Notes under the pieces: model-generated | The model's database searches: none | What the model was told of the DNA's origin: nothing | What the model saw: only the letters and a program-made list of their open reading frames with translations | Source: Natronomonas sp. CBA1123 | Lineage (GTDB): Archaea; Halobacteriota; Halobacteria; Halobacteriales; Haloarculaceae | Assembly: GCF_009741925.1 (NCBI RefSeq) | Contig: NZ_WPCC01000010.1 | Coordinates: 1-64,000 of the forward strand | DNA: 64,000 bases | Direction of reading: 5' to 3' | Part shown: positions 38,331-46,497 of the stretch, piece after piece | Layout of the letters: each line of letters starts with the position of its first letter | How positions within the stretch are numbered: position 1 is the first letter of the stretch | Program-made: the position numbers and the translations under genes

Positions 38331-40145
38331 TTACTCCACGGTGACGCTCTTCGCGAGGTTCCGGGGTTTGTCTATCGGGCGGCCTCGGAGCTCGGCGGCG
38401 TGATACGAAAACAGCTGTAACACCACGTTCGAGAGCAGCCCGGAGAGTTCGGGGTGTGCGTCGGGGATTTCGATGGTCTCGTCGGCAGCCCGTCTCACCT
38501 CCGTCGCCGACTCCGGGGCGATAGCGACGACGGGCGCCCCGCGGCTCTGGACCTCACGGACGTTGTGCAGCGTCTTCTCGTCGTTGTGGCCGGTGAACAC
38601 CGCCGTCACGACCGAATCGTCGGTCACCAGCGCCAACGGCCCGTGTTTCAGTTCGCCGGCGGCGAACCCCTCGGCGTGTTCGTACGTTATCTCCTTGAAC
38701 TTCAACGCGCCTTCGAGCGAGACGGGGAACCCCACGCCGCGACCGATGAAGAAGTACGACTCCTTGGCGCCGTAGGCGTTGGCGACTCGTTCGGCGTGGT
38801 GGTCGCCGAGTATCGATTCGAGAGCCTCCGGAATCGCTTGCAACCCGGTGAGGAACGCCTCGTCCGGCGTCGCGTCGGGGTCGTCGTCGAGTCGCAGTCG
38901 TTCGGCGAGCAACCCGAGGGTAGCGACCTGTGAGGAGAACGTCTTCGTCGCCGCGACGCCGATTTCGGGACCCGCCCGGATGAACAGCGCGTCGTCGGCC
39001 TCCCGGGCCGCCGTCGACCCGACGACGTTCGTGACCGCGAGCGTCCGTGCGGGCGTGTCGGCCACCGCTCGCATCGCCGCCAGTGTGTCGGCGGTTTCAC
39101 CGCTTTGGGTGACCGCGACGACGAGCGTTCCCTCGTCGACGGGGTGTGGTTCGGTGGCGAACTCGCTCGCCAGCGCCGCCGTCGCCGGAACCCCTCGACT
39201 TCGGAGCATCGCCTGTCCGTACAGGGCGGCGTGATACGACGTGCCGCAGGCGACGAACACGACCTCGCGAACGTCCTCGAAGGAGCCGGGTGGGAACTCC
39301 TCGAAGACGACGCCGTCGCCCGTCGGGTCGGTCCGCCCTCGGACGGTCTGTCTGAGCGCGACCGGCTGTTCGTGTATCTCCTTGTGCATGTAGTGGTTGT
39401 AGCCGCTCTTGTCGGCGTCACCGTCGGTCCACTCGACGGTGTCCGGCGCCCGGTGGACGGCGTGTCCGTCGACGTCCGTCAGGCGGACGTCGTCGGGCCG
39501 AACGACGGCGAAATCGCCGTCATCGAGGTGGACGACGCGGTCGGTGAACTCGAGGAACGCGGGCACGTCGCTGGCGAGGTAGTTGGTCGTCTCGCCCAGT
39601 CCGACGACGAGCGGCGAACCGCTCCGGGTCGCGAAGACGGCGTCTTCACCGCGGACGAGTGCGGCGATGGCGTAACTCCCCTCCAGCTGTGCGATGCTCT
39701 CCCGAAACGCGGTCTCGGGGTCGCTTCCGGCAGCCAGTCGCTCCGAGATGAGGTGCGGGACGACTTCGCTGTCGGTGTCGCTGGTGAACTCGTGGCCGCG
39801 TGTGCGGAGGTCGTCCCGTAGCGTCTCGTAGTTCTCGATGATGCCGTTGTGGACGACGGCGACGCGCCCGCGGCAGTCGGTGTGGGGGTGTGCGTTGGCG
39901 TCCGAGGGCGGGCCGTGAGTGCTCCAGCGGGTGTGTCCGATGCCGATGGGGCCACTCGGTGGGTGCTCGGAGACGGCCTCTTTCAGTCGGTCGGTCTCCC
40001 CCTCTCGTTTCCGAACGTCGAGGTTGTTCCCGTCGAGTAGCGCGACGCCAGCGGAGTCGTACCCCCGGTATTCGAGGTTCGTGAGCGTCGTCAGCAGGTC
40101 GTCGACGGCGTCGTCGGACCCGACGTATGCAGTGATGCCGCACAT
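38331..40145 (-). CDS. glmS: Glutamine-fructose-6-phosphate aminotransferase GlmS
   Basis: Makes glucosamine-6-phosphate from fructose-6-phosphate and glutamine, the entry to UDP-GlcNAc. The 604-residue length is normal. The N-terminal nucleophile Cys2 (MCGITAYVG) exists after removal of Met. The glutaminase domain shows LEYRGYDSAG, GHTRWSTHG and HNGIIENY. Two SIS sugar-isomerase domains follow (FVACGTSYHAALYG; AVTQSGETADTLAAM; ESYFFIGRGVGFPVSLEGAL; AELKHGPLALV) and the conserved C-terminus NLAKSVTVE. It lies inside the glycan region and carries its own CATAACAAAG element (40284-40293), linking precursor supply to the pathway. A glmS ribozyme is not expected in archaea and not seen. Confidence 0.97.
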   Translation of the reverse strand: MCGITAYVGSDDAVDDLLTTLTNLEYRGYDSAGVALLDGNNLDVRKREGETDRLKEAVSEHPPSGPIGIGHTRWSTHGPPSDANAHPHTDCRGRVAVVHNGIIENYETLRDDLRTRGHEFTSDTDSEVVPHLISERLAAGSDPETAFRESIAQLEGSYAIAALVRGEDAVFATRSGSPLVVGLGETTNYLASDVPAFLEFTDRVVHLDDGDFAVVRPDDVRLTDVDGHAVHRAPDTVEWTDGDADKSGYNHYMHKEIHEQPVALRQTVRGRTDPTGDGVVFEEFPPGSFEDVREVVFVACGTSYHAALYGQAMLRSRGVPATAALASEFATEPHPVDEGTLVVAVTQSGETADTLAAMRAVADTPARTLAVTNVVGSTAAREADDALFIRAGPEIGVAATKTFSSQVATLGLLAERLRLDDDPDATPDEAFLTGLQAIPEALESILGDHHAERVANAYGAKESYFFIGRGVGFPVSLEGALKFKEITYEHAEGFAAGELKHGPLALVTDDSVVTAVFTGHNDEKTLHNVREVQSRGAPVVAIAPESATEVRRAADETIEIPDAHPELSGLLSNVVLQLFSYHAAELRGRPIDKPRNLAKSVTVE

Positions 40146-40283
40146 CGTCAGCACTCCCCCCGAATCGCGGCGGTAGTTGTCGGACGGTCGCCTGTCGAAT
40201 CTGTCGTGTAGCGTCGGTACATATCTGGGTCCCGGGTTGCCGAACTGCCGGCGCCGGTTACCCACTCTGGGTGGAGCCAATCG

Positions 40284-40293
40284 CTTTGTTATG
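40284..40293 (-). promoter_or_regulatory. CATAACAAAG element upstream of glmS
   Basis: The plus strand reads CTTTGTTATG. An exact copy, oriented toward the minus-strand gene starting at 40145, about 139 bases away, which would mean a leader of about 110 bases or an upstream operator. Confidence 0.45.
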
Positions 40294-40402
40294 CCCCGGA
40301 GAGTCGGCGGCGAATACAAGTAAGCGGTAACTATCCACACAGAGAAAACCGCCCCACAGCGTGAGGACGATACGACCGAACGTGCTGACGATTCGTCGGA
40401 GT

Positions 40403-40963
40403 TCAGTCCCGCGCGTGGGAGGTGTGCAGAACCGCCAGCGCCGCAAAGCCGAGCATCGAGAGGGCGAAAAACGCCGTCGCGAGAGCCTCGTACACCACCA
40501 GCGCACCGACGACGAGCGTGAGGCTGACGACGGTGTGGCCGAGGTAGTAGCGACTCCACCGCGAGCGGGTCGGTTCGGGCTGCTCGAGGTACTCGAGGAA
40601 CTGGTCGATGTTGGGTCCGTCCCCGACGGTTCCCCGATTCTTGTCGAACTCGATGGCGCCGCTGTCGGCCATCTGCGGGAGGTGACACTGATAGAGCCCG
40701 ATGTAGACGCGCTTTCGCTCCTGGGAACTCAGCGCCGACACTGCCTTATCGTTCTCCACCGCCGCGATGTGTTCGGCGAGGTCGCTGAGTGACGTCCCAC
40801 CGTCCGATTCATCCAGGAACTTCAAGACGAGCCGGCGCCGCTCGTTTTTCAACAGCCCGAAGACGACGTCGAGCGGAACGGACGAGACGGCCTCGTTGTC
40901 GTCGTCCGCTGTCTCGGGTGCCGGTTCGACCTGCGTTTGTGGTGTGGTTTGAGCTTGTGACAT
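40403..40963 (-). CDS. DUF7344-type HTH protein with C-terminal membrane helices
   Basis: A 186-residue protein: a Gln/Thr/Pro-rich N-terminal tail, HTH-like domain (VFGLLKNERRRLVLKFLDES; LSDLAEHIAAVENDKAVSAL then SSQERKRVYIGLYQCHLPQM) and two membrane helices (about 140-180). It is a close paralogue of the protein at 37263, and it flanks glmS from the other side. It is likely a regulator bound to the membrane; target unknown. The ATG at 40963 is chosen as the first Met before the Gln-rich tail. It points toward glmS, with 257 bases between the two genes. Confidence 0.75.
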   Translation of the reverse strand: MSQAQTTPQTQVEPAPETADDDNEAVSSVPLDVVFGLLKNERRRLVLKFLDESDGGTSLSDLAEHIAAVENDKAVSALSSQERKRVYIGLYQCHLPQMADSGAIEFDKNRGTVGDGPNIDQFLEYLEQPEPTRSRWSRYYLGHTVVSLTLVVGALVVYEALATAFFALSMLGFAALAVLHTSHARD

Positions 40964-41192
40964 GGTTCTCCCCTTTCGGTCGCCGTAAGTGGCACGTCGA
41001 GGACGCTCGCTCACCGCCTGCAGTCGCTATCGCGGCCGTCCACCACGGCGGTGACACGACCATCTCGCGGTTAGTGGCACCGAACCACATCCCCTATCCC
41101 GTTCCCCGCGTCGTCCACCCGTTGGCTCGATTGGAACACTTACCGGCGACCAATATAAACACAGGTAACCGTCCACACCAGCGTTCAGAGGT
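40964..41192. other. Intergenic region upstream of the DUF7344 gene
   Basis: No gene with convincing features. It ends in an AT-rich CCAATATAAACACAGG (41149-41164), a good plus-strand TATA box that points to the small frame at 41193 or to a transcript of the gene at 41411. Confidence 0.4.
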
Positions 41193-41306
41193 ATGACCGC
41201 ACTAATCGGAACGGGTCGCCGTCACGGCTGCTGCTGCGTTTCCACCAGGTGCCGCCCGATGTCCGTGGGTAAGATACGCTTTCCCATGGGTGTAGGGGTA
41301 AAATAA
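41193..41306 (+). CDS. Possible 37-residue Cys-rich small protein (weak)
   Basis: A frame reading MTALIGTGRRHGCCCVSTRC then RPMSVGKIRFPMGVGVK. It has CAGAG/GAGG close before the ATG and a good TATA box about 40 bases upstream. Against it, the composition is basic, unlike haloarchaeal proteins, and I see no known pattern. It could simply be the untranslated leader of the gene at 41411. Confidence 0.2.
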   Translation: MTALIGTGRRHGCCCVSTRCRPMSVGKIRFPMGVGVK

Positions 41307-41311
41307 CGAAA
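41302..41311 (+). promoter_or_regulatory. AATAACGAAA variant of the shared element upstream of the ParB-like gene
   Basis: A plus-strand copy, in the orientation of the plus-strand gene at 41411, about 100 bases before it. It matches ATAACGAAA exactly, the form found before the formyltransferase. Confidence 0.35.
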
Positions 41312-41410
41312 CACACGGGTCGAGTCCGTACGGCAGAATGGTTCGCTCGGGTCCGAGTACCGGCAGTCGATACGGGACGACGGCGGCGAGCGACAGCGTT
41401 TCGCGACGGA

Positions 41411-42259
41411 ATGAGGTGGCCGATGGCTGGTCGTGAGGCGCCCGCGGGCGCCCTCTCGATGCTCGATTCGGTCGTTCGGGGCACCGGTCGACGGCTCGCC
41501 GCAGCTATGCCGTGGCTCGATGGCCCGCTGGCGGAACTCCGCGGCCGCTATGCTCACCTGTGGCTCCGCTATGCGCAGTGGCGTCACGGCCGACGCCACA
41601 CGGCGCCGATAGACCCCTACCGCATCGCCTGGGTCGACCCCGACCGAATCGAGTACGTCACCGAACCGCCCGACTTGCCGCGGTTCCGATGGGCCGGTTC
41701 GGTGATGGACGGCGACTGGGACCGAAGCGGACGCCGATTCGTCGACACCGACGTCTACCGAGCGTTCGAAGCGCACTTCCAGCGGGACCTCGAGTGGTCG
41801 GAGACGGCGTTTTTCGACCGCGTGCTCGGGGAGATACGCCGCGGCGAACAGCCGTGGGGGTGTGACTCGCGGGCGGCGCTGGAGCGCCGTCTCCGGAACC
41901 TCGACCGGCTGTACGAGCGTATCGCGGCCGATGGCTTTCGAACCCAGCGGGAGTTGGCGGCCGATAGCGCCTACGACGACCCGGTCGGCTCGCGACGGCG
42001 CTCCGTCTACGACCGCCTCATCAACGACGAGATGGCGATAGACATCGGCCGCGACGGCGAGTTGCTGTTCGCGGACGGCCGCAACCGGCTGTCGATAGCG
42101 AAGGTGCTGGGCGTCGATAGGGTTCCGGTGGTGATACTCCGCCGACACAAAGCGTGGGTTGCGTTCCGGGACCGGGTCGCCGACCACGTCGCCGAGACGG
42201 GCGTCCTCCCCTCGGCCGTCGCCGACCACCCGGACCTGAAACAGTTCGAGGAGTCCTGA
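41411..42259 (+). CDS. Glycan-region protein with ParB-like C-terminal motif
   Basis: A 282-residue protein. The N-terminal 60 residues are Arg-rich with amphipathic stretches. The C-terminal stretch FADGRNRLSIAKVLGVDRVP followed by VVILRRHKAWVAFRD (about 222-256) resembles the ParB/sulfiredoxin-type nucleotide-binding loop. Other marks are PIDPYRIAWVDPDRIEYVT (near 60) and RYVDTDVY-like text near 110. Proteins of this type are seen in haloarchaeal surface-glycan clusters; their role is unknown and DNA partitioning is unlikely. Start may be the ATG at 41411 or 41423. It is convergent with the deacetylase-like gene at 42271. Confidence 0.65.
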   Translation: MRWPMAGREAPAGALSMLDSVVRGTGRRLAAAMPWLDGPLAELRGRYAHLWLRYAQWRHGRRHTAPIDPYRIAWVDPDRIEYVTEPPDLPRFRWAGSVMDGDWDRSGRRFVDTDVYRAFEAHFQRDLEWSETAFFDRVLGEIRRGEQPWGCDSRAALERRLRNLDRLYERIAADGFRTQRELAADSAYDDPVGSRRRSVYDRLINDEMAIDIGRDGELLFADGRNRLSIAKVLGVDRVPVVILRRHKAWVAFRDRVADHVAETGVLPSAVADHPDLKQFEES

Positions 42260-42270
42260 CGGAGTCGGCG

Positions 42271-43008
42271 TTATCGGCGCGGTGTCGGGATGTCGAAGGC
42301 GTCGAAGTAGGATTCGACGGCCGACGCCGCCTCCTGTCGGTACGTCTCGACGACGACCGACTCGGACTGTGCGACGGGCCGCCACAGACCGGGGTGGACG
42401 ACCAGTCGGAACCGCTCGGGGACGCCGTCGGGAAACGGTTCGGTGTCTCGAAGCTCCCGGTCGGTCACGACCCGATACGACGGCTCCTCGGGGTCCCGAC
42501 AGGCGTTGATGGCGTCGGGGAGTTCGAGCCGACTGAGCCGCTCCGTCGGCCGCCGAAACGAGACGACCTCGACGGGGTCCTTCGAGAGCCGACTCAGTGC
42601 TCTCCGCTCGCGGTCGATTTCCGACAGCAGCGCCGCCTCGCTCGGAGACGCCTCCCAGTGGGCCGCCGGGTCGAACTGCAGGCCGACCTCGTGGCCGAGC
42701 CGCGAAATCGACCGGACGGTGCGTGCGAACGCTACCGTCGAGGCGTCGTGAAGCGACGACCGAACCGGGATGCAGTACGTTCCGCGGATGCGGTGCGTCG
42801 CCTCCAGTCGCGCCATCGTGAGCGCACGAGACAGCGACAGCTCCACATCGTGGTGTAACACGACGCCGTCGGCACGCTGTCGGACGTCGACGAATCGGCG
42901 TCCCTCCTCGCGAAGACGATGAAGCAACTGCCCGTACGCCGACAGCTCCAGACGAAGGGGTCGCTCCGGTCGGCCGGTCGCTCTCCGCTCCGATACTGAA
43001 TCCTCCAT
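42271..43008 (-). CDS. Polysaccharide-deacetylase-like protein (glycan region, copy 3, degenerate)
   Basis: A 245-residue protein with the layout of the protein at 26453: VVLHHDVELSLSRALTMARLE near 48-68, VGLQFDPAAHWEAS near 108-121, SFRRPTERLSR near 150 and LVVHPGLWRPV near 206. The first metal motif reads HHDVE where the copy at 26453 has RHDID, and the His of the middle motif is Gln (LQFD instead of VHFD), so metal binding and activity may be changed. No signal peptide. A CATAACGAAG element lies at -35 to -26 from the start (43034-43043). Confidence 0.7.
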   Translation of the reverse strand: MEDSVSERRATGRPERPLRLELSAYGQLLHRLREEGRRFVDVRQRADGVVLHHDVELSLSRALTMARLEATHRIRGTYCIPVRSSLHDASTVAFARTVRSISRLGHEVGLQFDPAAHWEASPSEAALLSEIDRERRALSRLSKDPVEVVSFRRPTERLSRLELPDAINACRDPEEPSYRVVTDRELRDTEPFPDGVPERFRLVVHPGLWRPVAQSESVVVETYRQEAASAVESYFDAFDIPTPRR

Positions 43009-43033
43009 GCGCTCACGGGAAGGGGAGTATCGA

Positions 43034-43043
43034 CTTCGTTATG
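43034..43043 (-). promoter_or_regulatory. CATAACGAAG element at TATA distance before deacetylase-like copy 3
   Basis: The plus strand reads CTTCGTTATG. In gene orientation it covers about -35 to -26 relative to the start codon at 43008, as expected for a leaderless core promoter. It lies just past the stop of the glycosyltransferase at 43050. Confidence 0.55.
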
Positions 43044-43049
43044 GTCGGC

Positions 43050-43995
43050 TTAGCGGCGACCGGTCTCCGCAAGGGCGCGTTCGTACACGCCGTGGAGTTG
43101 CTCGACCTGGTTCTCCAGTCGGATGTGCTGGACCATCGTTCGGCCGTTCGAGCGGCCGCCGGTCGTCAGCACCTCGACCAGTCCGTCGACGAGTTCCGCG
43201 TCCGTCGACCCGACCGCGGAGGGTTCGACGTCCCGAAGCATCGTCGAGACGTCGCCCACGTCGGTCGAAACGACCGGCACGTTACACGCCAGTGCCTCCT
43301 TCACCGAGTTCGGCGACCCCTCTCGCTCCGAGGTCAAAAGCAGGGCGTCGGCGGCGTTGACGACCGTCGGCATCTCCTCGTGGGGGACGCCGGTGACGCT
43401 CCGGAGTTCGACGGGCGCTTCGAGTCTCCCCTCGGCGGCCGCGACGACACGCTCGGCGCGCGGGTAGTCCTTGATTGGTCGCTCCGGACCGTACGGGAAC
43501 AGCACCTGGTAGCCGTCGGCGTCGTCCCAGCCCAGCGCGGCCCGACTCTCGGCTTTCGAAGCCGGCTGAAACCGCTCGACGTCGATGCCGTGGGGGGATG
43601 ACGTGACACGGCTGGCCGAGGACTTCCGCCATCTCGGTCGACATGACGACGACTTCGTCGGCCGCTCTGGCACACAGTTTGCTGAGCGGGCCGTATCGGC
43701 CCATCAGGTCGCTCCCCCACAGCGTCATGACGACGGGTCGGTTCGGTTGCAACAGTGCCGCCGGCGCGGTGAGGCCGTAACTGGCGTGGACGAGGTCGTA
43801 GTCGGCGAGCGACGACCGCAGCACCAGTCCGTAGAAACGGAGGTACGTCGCCGGTGTTCGTCCCACGAGCCCGTCAGCCGACCGGCTCCCCGGGACGCTG
43901 ACGGTGTCGACGACGACGCCGCGGTCGCGGAGCGCGGCGCGCTGTCCTCTGTAGAACGTCGCCCGCCTGTTGGTGACGAGGCTGAGCACGCGCAT
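43050..43995 (-). pseudogene. GT4-type glycosyltransferase, frameshifted in a G6 run (possibly intact in the living cell)
   Basis: The upstream part reads MRVLSLVTNRRATFYRGQRA, then LADYDLVHASYGLTAPAALL, VVMTLWGSDLMGRYGPLSKL and MAEVLGQPCHVIP; the downstream part in the other frame reads HGIDVERFQPASKAESRAALG, YPRAERVVAAAEGRLEAPVEL, ADALLLTSEREGSPNSVKEA and NVPVVSTDVGDVSTML. Together they are a normal GT-B enzyme with the EGSPNSVKEA donor-binding motif. The frames meet at six G (43592-43597, plus strand); five would give CHVIPHGIDVERF and one protein of 314 residues. It lies 5 bases after the FemAB-like gene, same strand. Confidence 0.82.
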
Positions 43996-44000
43996 CGAGG

Positions 44001-45011
44001 TCACCGACCCACGAGCTGGTACGCCTTCTTCGCCGCGGTCATCCCCAATCCACCCGATTCGACGACGTAGTACGGCGTCAGCGTCGACCCGAATTTGCTC
44101 TTGTACCGACTGAGTCGTTCGGTGTTGGCGCCGAGAAGGTCGTACGTCGACACCGACGGCCGCGGTGGGTCCTCGGCGACGTCCTCGATGATGTTCCAGT
44201 GGAGCAGTCCGTTGACCGCGACGCCGTCGTGGACACACCGGGTGCCGCCCTGCCAGAAGTACGCCGCGTCGTTCGAGTAGAGGACGGTGATGCCCGTGAG
44301 GAATCGTCCCTCGGCGTCGCGGGCGACGTAGGTGCGCGCGCGGTCTGTCGCCCGCATCGCTCGGACGAGGTCGCGGACGTAGGGCCACGACACCGACAGC
44401 GCCTCCCCCTGCTCGGCGTACCGCTTTCGGGTCTCGTCGAACACCGCTCGCGTGCCGTCCAGCCCCTCTCGCTCGACGGTCACGTCCAGCGCCGCCGCGT
44501 CGTTGATTTCACGGCGAAGACTCTTGCTCGCCGCCGTGAGCAACTCGTCCGGCGTGCGGTCGTCGACGTCCAGCCGGTAGGTCCACAGTGGTTCGGCGTC
44601 GAGGCCGTCCCAGACGTAGGGCCGAGGGTCGCCGTACGCGGTGGGACACACCAGCCGAAGCAGCGTCGCCCTCGAGTCGGCGCGGGTCGCATCAACGACG
44701 AGGTCGGTGAATTCGCGGTTGAGCTTCTCCCGTTTGCTCCGTTTGGGGCTGGCCGGCATGAGCACGGGCCCGAGTCGTGAGACACCCATCCCGGGTGGCG
44801 GTGACGTGAGTACCCGCCCGAGTGGGGTCGACCGGCCGAACACCGGTAGCAGCGCCACCGGCCGGTCGCCGTTGAACCCCGCAAACAGCTGTAGGTCGCT
44901 GGCGGTGTGGTCGTCCAGCACTTCCAGCGCTTCGGGGGCATGGAACGGTTCGATTCCGTGGTCCGGAAGGGCGTCGTCCCACTCCGCAAGCGAGAGTCGT
45001 TCGAGTCGCAT
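44001..45011 (-). CDS. FemAB/GNAT-fold acyl- or aminoacyl-transferase of the glycan region
   Basis: A 336-residue protein with a double GNAT-like layout: FHAPEALEVLDDHTASDLQL near 22-42, LLPVFGRSTPLGRVLTSPPPG near 54-74, then EGLDGTRAVFDETRKRYAEQG near 185-205, YVARDAEGRFLTGITVLYSN near 231-250, AVNGLLHWNIIEDVA near 268-282 and LLGANTERLSRYKSKFG near 297-313. The last motif (GAN.ERL..YKSKFG) is typical of FemAB/peptidoglycan-bridge-like or BioF2-like acetyltransferases. It may attach an acyl or amino acid to a sugar. The shared promoter element (GTAACGAAG form) is 26 bases upstream. It heads an operon with the GT4 gene. Confidence 0.78.
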   Translation of the reverse strand: MRLERLSLAEWDDALPDHGIEPFHAPEALEVLDDHTASDLQLFAGFNGDRPVALLPVFGRSTPLGRVLTSPPPGMGVSRLGPVLMPASPKRSKREKLNREFTDLVVDATRADSRATLLRLVCPTAYGDPRPYVWDGLDAEPLWTYRLDVDDRTPDELLTAASKSLRREINDAAALDVTVEREGLDGTRAVFDETRKRYAEQGEALSVSWPYVRDLVRAMRATDRARTYVARDAEGRFLTGITVLYSNDAAYFWQGGTRCVHDGVAVNGLLHWNIIEDVAEDPPRPSVSTYDLLGANTERLSRYKSKFGSTLTPYYVVESGGLGMTAAKKAYQLVGR

Positions 45012-45036
45012 CTTCTGAGTGCTACGTTCCCGGCGC

Positions 45037-45046
45037 CTTCGTTACG
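45037..45046 (-). promoter_or_regulatory. CGTAACGAAG element at TATA distance before the FemAB-like/GT4 operon
   Basis: The plus strand reads CTTCGTTACG. One base differs from CATAACGAAG. It covers about -35 to -26 relative to the start at 45011. Confidence 0.5.
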
Positions 45047-45148
45047 GCTACCCTTCGGGCGCTTGCGGGGGAGTAGGCCGTTGCTACCGCGGGCTATCAC
45101 CTGGGCGGTCGACGAAAGTAACGTTACCCTTCGGTGCGTCCTCGTGGT

Positions 45149-45685
45149 ATGGACCTACTGGCCGCCCTCGGGAACCCCGCCGACAGCGACCAGGTGCGCG
45201 CCGTCGCGGCCGCCCTCGCCGGCATCGAGCGCGACCTCCACGACGCGATACAGGACCACTACGAGGCGTTGGGCGCCGAGCCGCCGTCGGACCGCGGCCC
45301 GCCGGAGGAGCGCGTCGAACAACTCCAGCGCCTCGTCGAACACCACGTCGAGGGCGACCTCTGGGGATACTTCGTGGCCGAACAGGCGCCGACGGGTCTC
45401 GAGAACGCCGAAGCTGCCCGCAACTACGCCGATATCGAGGCGTCGGCGTGGGAACGACGGCGGGCGGAACTGGCGGCGTCGGTCGACGACGAGGAGGCGA
45501 GCGAACGCGAGCGGGCCGACCGCGCGGTCAGGCGACGCTTCGGCGTCGACATCGAGACGTTCGAGGAACACGTCGTCGGGTACTCGCCCGAGCGGACGCT
45601 CCGGCGGGCGCTCCGAGGGCCCGTCGATACCGACATTGAGCGCCTCCGCGTCGCCACTCGCGCGTTGGAACGACGGGGCGAGTGA
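45149..45685 (+). CDS. Acidic helical protein of unknown function
   Basis: A 178-residue soluble protein, mainly charged alpha-helix (DQVRAVAAALAGIERDLHDA; RVEQLQRLVEHHVEGDLWGY; RRAELAASVDDEEASERERA). Recurrent His/Trp-Gly-Tyr and a closing ETFEEHVVGYSPERTLRRAL are visible. I do not recognise a family. The ATG at 45149 starts MDLLAALGNPADSDQ; an in-frame ATG 15 bases upstream is less likely. The gene marks the right border of the glycan region; its short upstream gap holds AACGTTACC near the start. Confidence 0.6.
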   Translation: MDLLAALGNPADSDQVRAVAAALAGIERDLHDAIQDHYEALGAEPPSDRGPPEERVEQLQRLVEHHVEGDLWGYFVAEQAPTGLENAEAARNYADIEASAWERRRAELAASVDDEEASERERADRAVRRRFGVDIETFEEHVVGYSPERTLRRALRGPVDTDIERLRVATRALERRGE

Positions 45686-45896
45686 CCGCCCGTAGAACCG
45701 GCCGATTCCGCGAGACGTGGACCACGGTTCGACGGTATGTCAGAGGCCGAACGGGCGTGCGGTCGCGGGGCGCGACCACGGCGTTCGCGGAACCGGCCAC
45801 CCGAAACAACAACCCCCGAACGGTTGAATCTGGTCCCAAATATATTAGGTGTCGATGCTGCACGTCGCGTGGCGAATCGCCGTCCATCGACGACTG

Positions 45897-45904
45897 TATT
45901 TAAA
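45897..45904 (+). promoter_or_regulatory. TATA box TATTTAAA before the SCP2 gene at 45966
   Basis: A near-consensus archaeal TATA element in a GC-rich setting, about 65 bases before the start codon, predicting a leader of about 35-40 bases. Confidence 0.6.
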
Positions 45905-45965
45905 CCCCCTCGGATTCGCGGAGTCAGGGTCAACGGTGGGGCGTACGACGTGCAGACGAATCACA

Positions 45966-46493
45966 ATGTCTCAGACAGACAGCGAAGAACTCATTTTCCC
46001 GAGTCAGGCGTGGTTCGAGGAGTACAAACAGCGCATCAACGACAACGACCAGTACGAGGAGTTGGGGTCGGACTGGGGCGTCGATTTCAACGGCGACTTC
46101 ATCTTTGAGATGCGGGAGATGCCTATCGACGACCTCGACACCGAGGCGATGCCGGAGTTCCTCCACGAGGAAATCGATACCTACGTCAGCGACGAGAACG
46201 GTACGCACGTCGGCTACGCCTTCCTCGGACTCGAGGGCGGGAAGTGTACCGAAGCCCGTTTCATCGAGAGCGAAGACGAGGTCGACGCCGGCTTCAAACT
46301 CATCGCCGACAACGAAACGTGGAAACAGCTGATGAAGGGCGAACTCGGCGTCGTCGACGGCATGATGTCCGGCCACTTCGACATCGAGGGTGACATGCAG
46401 AAAGTGATGCAGTACTCCCAGGCTGCGGTGCAGTTGACCGAATCGGCCGCCGACATCGACGCGGTGTACGCCGACGACGAGTTCTCCGCCTGA
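45966..46493 (+). CDS. SCP2 sterol-binding-domain protein (copy 1)
   Basis: A 175-residue soluble protein of the SCP2-like fold: LIFPSQAWFEEYKQRINDND at the start, WGVDFNGDFIFEMREMPIDD, HVGYAFLGLEGGKCTEARFI, FKLIADNETWKQLMKGELGV and VVDGMMSGHFDIEGDMQKVM. SCP2 domains bind lipids or acyl-CoAs in a hydrophobic pocket. The ATG at 45966 is preceded by a TATA box. The gene is convergent with the AMP-ligase gene, 4 bases between stops, and a second SCP2 protein is encoded at 50361 beside an acyl-CoA dehydrogenase, so both may handle a lipid substrate. Confidence 0.85.
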   Translation: MSQTDSEELIFPSQAWFEEYKQRINDNDQYEELGSDWGVDFNGDFIFEMREMPIDDLDTEAMPEFLHEEIDTYVSDENGTHVGYAFLGLEGGKCTEARFIESEDEVDAGFKLIADNETWKQLMKGELGVVDGMMSGHFDIEGDMQKVMQYSQAAVQLTESAADIDAVYADDEFSA

Positions 46494-46497
46494 GCGT

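Noticed and set aside
40146-40402. Possible glmS leader riboswitch or ribozyme
   Set aside because: The glmS ribozyme is a bacterial (mostly Firmicutes) element; no matching core was seen and it is not expected in archaea.
41222-42385. Minus-strand frame of 387 codons opposite the ParB-like gene
   Set aside because: Shadow frame; the plus-strand protein has an intelligible ParB-like motif.
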